From: Anthopleura xanthogrammica
Taxonomy: Eukaryota > Cnidaria > Anthozoa > Actiniaria > Actiniidae
DNA: 64,000 bases
Direction: 5' to 3'
Assembly (NCBI GenBank): GCA_964019055.1
Contig: OZ025209.1
Coordinates: 13,376,981-13,440,980 of the forward strand
The notes under the pieces are model-generated. The model had not been told where the DNA came from and did no database searches. It worked only from the letters and a program-made list of their open reading frames with translations. The position numbers and the translations under genes are program-made. Positions 58,201 through 64,000 of this stretch are shown one piece after another (the first letter of the stretch is position 1; each line of letters starts with the position of its first letter).

Positions 58201-59374
58201 GCTGCCTAAACCGGGCGAGCAAAAGCCAACCTCGCTCGTTTCAATCGCTGTGACCATGAGTCATTTGACGTCATCTTATTTGCAATTTTGAATTTTAAAC
58301 CTTTACATCTCTGAAATGAGAAGTCCTGTGATATCCTGTAAAACTGTGCCATCGTATTATACCTACATGTAGAAGTGATTTTGCGCTGTCGGTGGAACTA
58401 TACGGAACTGGCGCTATATATAAAACATAATTATTATTATTAATTATTATTATTTCCAAACTAAACCGCCAGATTTGATAGACACTCTAAAAATATAGTG
58501 CCTACGCATTTTTTTCCAGAATGTTCAAACATTTCAATTTCACACGAAGTGAGGATTCGCTCTGTTCACAGGCAACTAGAGGCGTGACAAATCAGTATTA
58601 AATGTCATGTCTCATTTTTCAGAATTCTTCATAACAATGAGCTGATGGTTATCGATCCATGGTTTTTGGTGGCCTCCTTATTTGATAAACTGTATGTAAA
58701 CTGTATAAATTAGTGAATACCACTGAATACCAAATGTTATTGAATTGAAATATCGCGTATTTTTCCACCAGGTTAACTGTAGTTACTAACCAGATCAGTA
58801 ATCAGATGCCATGGTTCTTTCCCTAATTCTCTTATATGATGTATATTACAATGTTTTTTTTTGGCAGTAGATTGTAAAGACAATGATAAGCATTTACTTA
58901 ATTTCAATTTTGATTATTTAGTACTAGCTATTTATTTATTTATTTCTCATTAGTTTGTAATGCGCAGTAGAAAACAGAAATGTTGATTCTTGCGCAATAT
59001 AAGTTAATAAATTATTATTATTATTATTATTATTATTATCATTATTATTATCATTATTATTATGATTTCACAGAGAAATTCATGATAACAACATCACTAC
59101 GATCAAGTCTAAAGCGCTTGTTGGGTTTTACATGTTTGGAATACTGTATGTAGCATTGTATTGTTTATTGCATTTGTTACTGGGTTACCTTTGTTTCTCC
59201 TCCCCGAGAAAATGAACACTGAAATTGTGCAATAGTACCAAGAAGTCTACGTTGCCAAGTAATTAAGAGAGGGCGGAGCTTGCGTATCACGTGACGGAAA
59301 TTAATGTCTACGTATGCTCTATTTTGTTGACTCATGCAATTCAAGACTCATCATCTTCATCATCATCATCATAC

Positions 59375-59437
<63 letters not shown>

Positions 59438-62400
59438 CATTTTGTACTTTAGCTCATTGGTTGGAAACAACATAAAGCATATCGAAAAAAATGCGTTTAG
59501 AATGAGTCGATCACTGTGAGTAGAGTAGATCTCTGTCTATAAACCCTTTTTACTTTTAACTCATTTGTCGACTACTGATGAGTTTTTGTCTGCTTTGAAT
59601 GATGTTTCTTTGTGAATCACAACAGCTCCCCCTCCCCCCCCCCCTCCTTCGCCTCCACCCCCCTCCTTCTTCCTATCTTTTTACCTACGTTACTGTAGGT
59701 GTAAAAACGATTAATGTATAAAGTATGATGATCTTATAAAAGTAGGTAAACACTAGCATTTTGAAGATACGACATCGTCCTTGTTTGTTATTGTCTTCTT
59801 GCTATCTTTTCGACTTCAGAATTATCGAAAGAAACAATATTCCTAGTATCAAGCAAGAACATTTTTACTATGATCGAAGGCAAGTATATATGAAATACCA
59901 CGATCATTACCATAATCAAGTCTATAAACATATGGTACAAACACATAACCATAATATAACCATGCAGATCATGACAGAATGAATCTTCCTAGGGTTATAT
60001 TACTAAAGTAAAAGTTTATATTTCATATATTGGTTTATAATTTTAACTCATTTGAATTTTCGGCCGCCATTTTTGAAAAAGGTCTATCGCAAGAGAGTAT
60101 GATGTAAGAGAGCACATCTCCGTGCCCTATGATAATTTTTAGAAAATCTGTTTTTAGCTCCGCGCGGAGCCTGAAATATTTTGTGGGATTGCTGATTCAG
60201 TTCAGGCTGCGCGCGCAGCTAAAAATAGCTTCGTGCGGAGCTAAAAATAGATTTTTGAATAATTTTCATGGGGATAATATACCTATGTATGGGAGATGTG
60301 CTGTCTTACTTCATACTCTCTTGTCTATTGTTATCTGAGTAGTGGTAGTAAGATAATGAAGTGTAGACAAACTACGAAACCATGCTTTTATTTGTTCACA
60401 GCACGTATCGTGAACTCCTGGAAAGAGTAGACTCCAAAGGGGGTCGCCGGCTTATTGCTCCATTAAAAAAAGGAGAATTCATGTAAGGTTTTTGTTATGT
60501 GTTATAAAGTACATATACTTTAGATTGATTGTAGAATACTGGCCCCTATTTTGATTCAGGTTCAGATTCAGATTCACCGCCCTAGCTGTTGTTTTCATTG
60601 TGTTTTTCCTCACATCATGAAAGTACATCAAATCAAAAATGAATAATGAATTCAACTCAAAACTCAACTCCTCTGTATTATAACTTTTATTCCAGTGCTC
60701 TACCGCATAACCAAATAGAAGATATCGAAGATGGGGCTTTTGAAAACTATGAGGCAAAAGATGTCTCTCTTTTGTAAGTCATTCAACCATAGTTAATAGT
60801 GGTTTTGAACAATCACGTGATGGCAGCGACGACAGGAGGAAAGAACAATTGAATCTGGTCGAGGGAGGGGGAGAGAGGGAAAGAGAGAGTATCATAAAGG
60901 ATTCGCTCATAGAAAAATAAACAAAATAGTAATGTAGCTCCTAACACCAATTTTCTGACTTTCGCAGACTCTTGGATCATAACCTTATAAGGAGAATCAG
61001 AAACTCAACTTTTGGACGCTTATCACAACTGACGATACTGTAAGGCACGGCGGATAAAAACACATTATTAAAATTCATTTTCACGTTGTTACCAGTGCAC
61101 GACTTCAAATAATAAAGCTAGCCTCGAGATTCAGAATCATTTCCAGGCGGTAAAATCAGATAGGTCATTCTTATCAAACTGCTCTGTGATACGGTACAGA
61201 AGTAGTGGAAACTGAATATCGAAAAGGACTCTCAGTGTTTCTCGCGTTGAGATTTTTATGGTATCAAGAGTGTTAAATTACTAAACTATTTTCCTTGGTT
61301 TAGCTGGCTTTCTTCAAACCCTTTGGAAATCATCGAAGATGGCGCATTCAGATTGATGTCTAGTCTTCAATATGTGTAAGAAGTATTTAAGCAATACAAA
61401 ACGTATTTCTATCAAATAAACAAGACGCCTGTAGTTGTAGTCTCTTTAGCAGCCAATTTTAGTTTTCGTTTCATTCCCCCGCGGTCCATGAATAGACCGC
61501 GGGGGAATGGAACGAAAACTAAAAACGGCTGCAAAGGAGACTACTGTAGTTGGTGCATGCTCAGAGCTGGGCAACGTTAGCCAAAAGATCATGTTTCGCA
61601 GAGAAAGAACCCAAACGAAGTAAACTATATATAAACTTCTTACTATACTGCCTTGCCAGTAAAGCTCCCTCTAGCTGGTCTTCATTAACATAGAATACTA
61701 TGAGAAAGCTGGTAGTTTCGTTATTACTATTGTTATCATTATCATTATCATTATTCTATTATCAAAATGATAAGAGCATCATCATCACCACCGTCATCAA
61801 TATCGTATTTTTTTAATTAGAAATTTAGCAGAAACTAATTTGCAGAGGATTGTTCCTGCCACATTGATAGCCTCAATGTCTATTAATATTATCATACAAG
61901 TGTAAGTAACGGATTTTATAATTCTATATTCTTGTTACTCTCTTGCCAAATTAATAAATATTATAGGTAATTGTGAATGGGAAAACAAATGAATAAATAA
62001 AAAGAAGATATATAAAAAAATTAAAAAACCTTAGCCCCGGTTTAGACGTCGAATTTCACATGTGCCGAATCTAATGCAAATGAAGTCAAACAATAGGTTC
62101 GGCACAGGGCCTTATATATCACTTTAATTTCATTAATTGTATTTTCTGTAATCATTTTCTTGACAGTTTTCAGAAGCTCGCATCGCAAACACCTGCATTT
62201 CCTTGTGACGAAGATATAAAAAACTTTTATGCCGAAAGAGGATACATCGTTAAAAAAATTGCACGAAACCAGTATATTTGCTTTCCGTGTCCGTACGGAA
62301 CCTTCAAACACGGAGATTTTTGCAAGAAATGTTCAGCAGGTAAGTTGTCGTCCTAGCTCTTATTCAATATCCGATCTTCTCTGTCATTAAAGGTACACAA

Positions 62401-64000
62401 TGAAAGTAAGACCTAAACGTCTGGGTCCGTTCACAAATATGCATCGTCTACGAAGTGTAAATTAAAGAGGTAGTAAGTACTGGCCCTCGTGATCAATTCA
62501 ATTCTTGAAGTTCAAGGCTTCTCATGGTCTACCACCACAATACCCTGATTAAACTGGTAAAACCCCATGCTTAACTTTGTTCCAATTCCTGCCGGCTATA
62601 ATTTCACTTATTTATCAAACCGACCAAACGTAAGCTTGTTTTTTTTTTAAATATGAAATATGACGTCATAAATTACGTACGAGTAATGACGTCATCACAC
62701 ATATCAGAAAACGGTCCATTCCACAATTTTTTCAGAAACTTCAGAAAACCTTTCACGGATTATTAAATCCTTTCCCTTGCAACGGTGAGTGGTAAATAAC
62801 CTTATTCGTAACTTTTTTTTCGAAACCAGGTGGTTTCTATCAAGATGAGCAGGCACAATACAAGATTCTTTCTCATGGTTTGGGGTGTAAACAGTGTCCA
62901 GTGGGAACTTTTGTCAGTCCACACAATTCACCAGGAGTACAAAGAGCTGACTGTCAGACATGTCCAGAAGGTAGACAATTATCAACAACTCATGTAATCA
63001 ATGGTTGATATAATAGAAATATATATGAAAGGTATTCTTCGAATGCAAACTTTTTTATCTTCGTCGATATTTTCCAGGAACGCGTTCCGGTCTCCCAGCT
63101 TTGTTTAGAGCCTGTTTTTGCCGCGACGACCATTACCGCGTACATCGCTTTGAGTCCTGTTTCCCATGTACACGAGGATACCAATGTACAAACGAGACAA
63201 TCAACCTGTTACCTGGTTTCTACTGGAAGTGGAATTCTACCGAAACTAAGCACATGTACCTGAACTTTTCTGCAGAGCTACAAGTCATCAGCCAATCACA
63301 TAACAAAAGTCTGACTCACTATACTCAAGGTCTCCCTAAAGCCTATGCATGTCCTACTGCATCGGCGTGCAAAGGTGGTCTAGACTCGGAATGTTCTGTC
63401 GGCTATGAGGGTCCCTTGTGTGCGGTGTGCAGTAGACGTTTTTACACGTTCGCATCGGTATGCCGCAAGTGCCCTACCCTACCCTGGATAGTAACCCAGA
63501 TCATACTGGTCATTGTGATTGTGGTGGGTCTGATTGTCTTGCTGATAAGAGACAAGAAGAACAAGTCAAGTGGGAGATCTCTCTCTGATATCATGACAGC
63601 CAGACTTAAGATCCTGATTGGATTCTACCAAGTCACTTCAGGAACAATCTCCAGTTTCTCGTACGTCCAGTGGCCTGATGCCATGATCAAACTGGTCAGG
63701 TATGCAGAGGTTTTCCAGATGAATCTTCTGCAAGCAGCTCCACTTCACTGCTTATCAGACTCCCTCAAGACTAACGTTCACGTCAAACTGCTGGCTGCAG
63801 TACTCTTCAACGTTGTTGCTATAATGGCAGGAATCATATATTATCACATCAGGATCAGACAAATCACCAGCAAGGGGAAGTCTCTTCTTCAACAGCGTTG
63901 TTACCGCACGGTCTTCCTGATCTTATTCATCTCGTTCCCCATGACATGCAGCTATATTTTCCAGGTTCTCCCCGAGACTTGCCAGAAAGTCTGCACCTCG
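50956..64000 (+). CDS. Receptor B: tandem paralogue of receptor A, 21 exons visible, cut by window end
   Basis: Exons: 50956-51028, 52400-52750, 53996-54151, 54530-54859, 55317-55658, 56088-56420, 56746-56857, 57283-57360, 57882-57959, 58623-58691, 59074-59145, 59453-59515, 59820-59879, 60402-60482, 60696-60773, 60968-61039, 61304-61375, 61821-61901, 62167-62339, 62830-62970, 63078->64000. All join in phase (1246 codons so far). Order: signal peptide, CUB-like, one sushi, two SRCR, degenerate SRCR, LRR cap, eleven LRR-type exons, Cys-rich, GCC2/GCC3-like, start of the polytopic membrane exon. It lacks the second sushi-SRCR-SRCR cassette of A and has two extra LRR exons (57283, 57882). An in-frame upstream Met (50914) would extend the N-terminus; 50956 gives the better signal peptide. 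Exon 13 uses a GC donor. Confidence 0.85.
51029..52399. other. Receptor B intron 1
   Basis: 1.37 kb without supported exons. Notable only for the purine tract near its 3' end. Confidence 0.6.
52160..52312. repeat. (GA)n-(GGA)n polypurine tract
   Basis: About 150 bp almost entirely purine: (GA)n to about 52232, then GGAAAAGGA and (GGA)n. The Arg/Glu and Pro/Ser-Leu open frames over it are artefacts. Confidence 0.95.
52400..52750 (+). other. Receptor B CUB-like exon
   Basis: Counterpart of 33214-33582: VTQRTDGYLDTYRG, QCDWFLTAPNGYSIKL, HLWLKSVQG. It has an extra Cys (SPYCSSK) and is clearly diverged from A outside the conserved blocks. Confidence 0.75.
53105..53457 (-). mobile_element. Interspersed repeat R1, copy 2 (inverted), with internal palindrome
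   Basis: The complement of 53230-53457 matches 46794-46976. The 5' part also forms an inverted repeat around gaccgcgcagcggg (aatagaactgagtg / cactcagttctatt). In receptor B intron 2. Confidence 0.75.
53996..56420 (+). other. Receptor B sushi, SRCR, SRCR and degenerate SRCR exons
   Basis: Sushi 53996-54151; SRCR 54530-54859 (GRVEVFVDGQWYKVAY); SRCR 55317-55658 (GVKAPIGVNNWDKKAR); degenerate SRCR 56088-56420 (GMTKQDGIIQVYFNG). Each SRCR has four cysteines. Parts of the first SRCR are almost identical to the first SRCR of A. Confidence 0.85.
57576..57860. mobile_element. Inverted-repeat element with ttagtataaat arms
   Basis: Arms ttttagtataaataaaaagg (57649) and ctttgtatttatactaaa (57834-57851), with gattatcggctgataatc inside. 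In receptor B intron 8, ending about 20 bp before exon 9. Confidence 0.7.
58381..58455 (+). repeat. GCGCTATATATAAA plus ATT tail
   Basis: Same 3'-end pattern as 6995-7065: ggcgctatatataaaa followed by (ATT)n. In receptor B intron 9. Confidence 0.45.
58955..59065 (+). repeat. GCGCAATATAAG plus (ATT)n tail
   Basis: cttgcgcaatataagttaat is followed by about 15 ATT triplets, ending 10 bp before the exon 11 acceptor. Similar layout to 58381 and 6995. Confidence 0.5.
59373..59440. repeat. (ATT)n microsatellite
   Basis: About 22 ATT triplets in receptor B intron 11, just before exon 12. Confidence 0.95.
60089..60325. mobile_element. Foldback element
   Basis: Arms caagagagtatgatgtaaga and tcttacttcatactctcttg, with internal ctatttttagct phrases around gctccgcgcggagc. 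In receptor B intron 13. Confidence 0.75.
61431..61551. mobile_element. Near-perfect hairpin element
   Basis: Arms of about 50 bp: gtagtctctttagcagcc...ttcattcccccgcggtc / gaccgcgggggaatgg...ggctgcaaaggagactac around a loop of about 8 bases. In receptor B intron 17. Could form a long RNA hairpin in the pre-mRNA. Confidence 0.85.
62167..64000 (+). other. Receptor B Cys-rich, GCC2/GCC3-like and membrane exons (partial)
   Basis: 62167-62339 (CFPCPYGTFKHGDFCKKCSAG), 62830-62970 (GCC-like, nucleotide-level near-identity to A) and 63078-64000 (start of the membrane exon, differing from A by scattered, mostly silent or conservative changes). The last visible bases lie after the fourth hydrophobic span, in the Cys-rich loop. 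Confidence 0.85.

Larger units (their letters stand above)
56746..61901 (+). other. Receptor B LRR region
   Basis: LRR cap 56746-56857 (CPSGCQCS, NANLTEVW), then eleven phase 2-2 exons of 60-81 bp, for example LHNNELMVIDPWFL, VGNNIKHIEKNAF, PHNQIEDIEDGAF, DHNLIRRIRNSTF, SNPLEIIEDGAF. Exons are more diverged from A than the modules on either side. Confidence 0.85.

Overview
The window is AT-rich eukaryotic DNA with small phase-consistent exons, GT-AG introns, many hairpin-type short transposons and long microsatellites. Gene content and the cysteine-rich multi-domain receptors suggest an anthozoan cnidarian (coral or sea anemone); this is inference, since no species marker was searched. I reconstructed four complete genes and a truncated fifth by hand, checking that each exon junction keeps phase.

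Layout. 453-10247 (-): a 19-exon NRBP pseudokinase gene. 11139-16088 (+): an 11-exon endosomal Qa-SNARE of the syntaxin-7/12 type, divergent from NRBP across about 0.9 kb that carries ETS- and YY1-like sites. 16089-20779: repeat-rich intergenic DNA with a perfect 295-bp tandem duplication and foldback elements. 20780-28457 (-): an 8-exon single-pass protein, signal peptide-LamG-EGF-LamG-TM with a protein-4.1-type juxtamembrane motif, i.e. a neurexin/CASPR-like protein with one LNS-EGF-LNS unit; one intron holds a 1.1-kb satellite of 19-bp units. 28458-32514: intergenic.

32515-49706 (+) and 50956->64000 (+): two tandem paralogues (A and B) of a very large receptor: signal peptide, CUB-like, sushi, SRCR domains, leucine-rich repeats, cysteine-rich and GCC2/GCC3-like modules, then a polytopic membrane domain; A ends in a Gly-Gln/Glu tail encoded by a hexanucleotide repeat, and B runs off the window. 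A has 23 exons and 1904 codons; B has 21 exons visible.

The receptor pair is the notable content. Ectodomain modules lie on phase 1-1 exons and LRRs on phase 2-2 exons. A carries a duplicated sushi-SRCR-SRCR cassette and B extra LRR exons, while the GCC/membrane module is nearly identical between the copies from an exon boundary onward. That pattern fits a diversifying sensor ectodomain on a homogenised membrane module. Ligand and function are unknown.

The NRBP and syntaxin genes look like housekeeping genes; nothing in the sequence ties them functionally to the receptor cluster.
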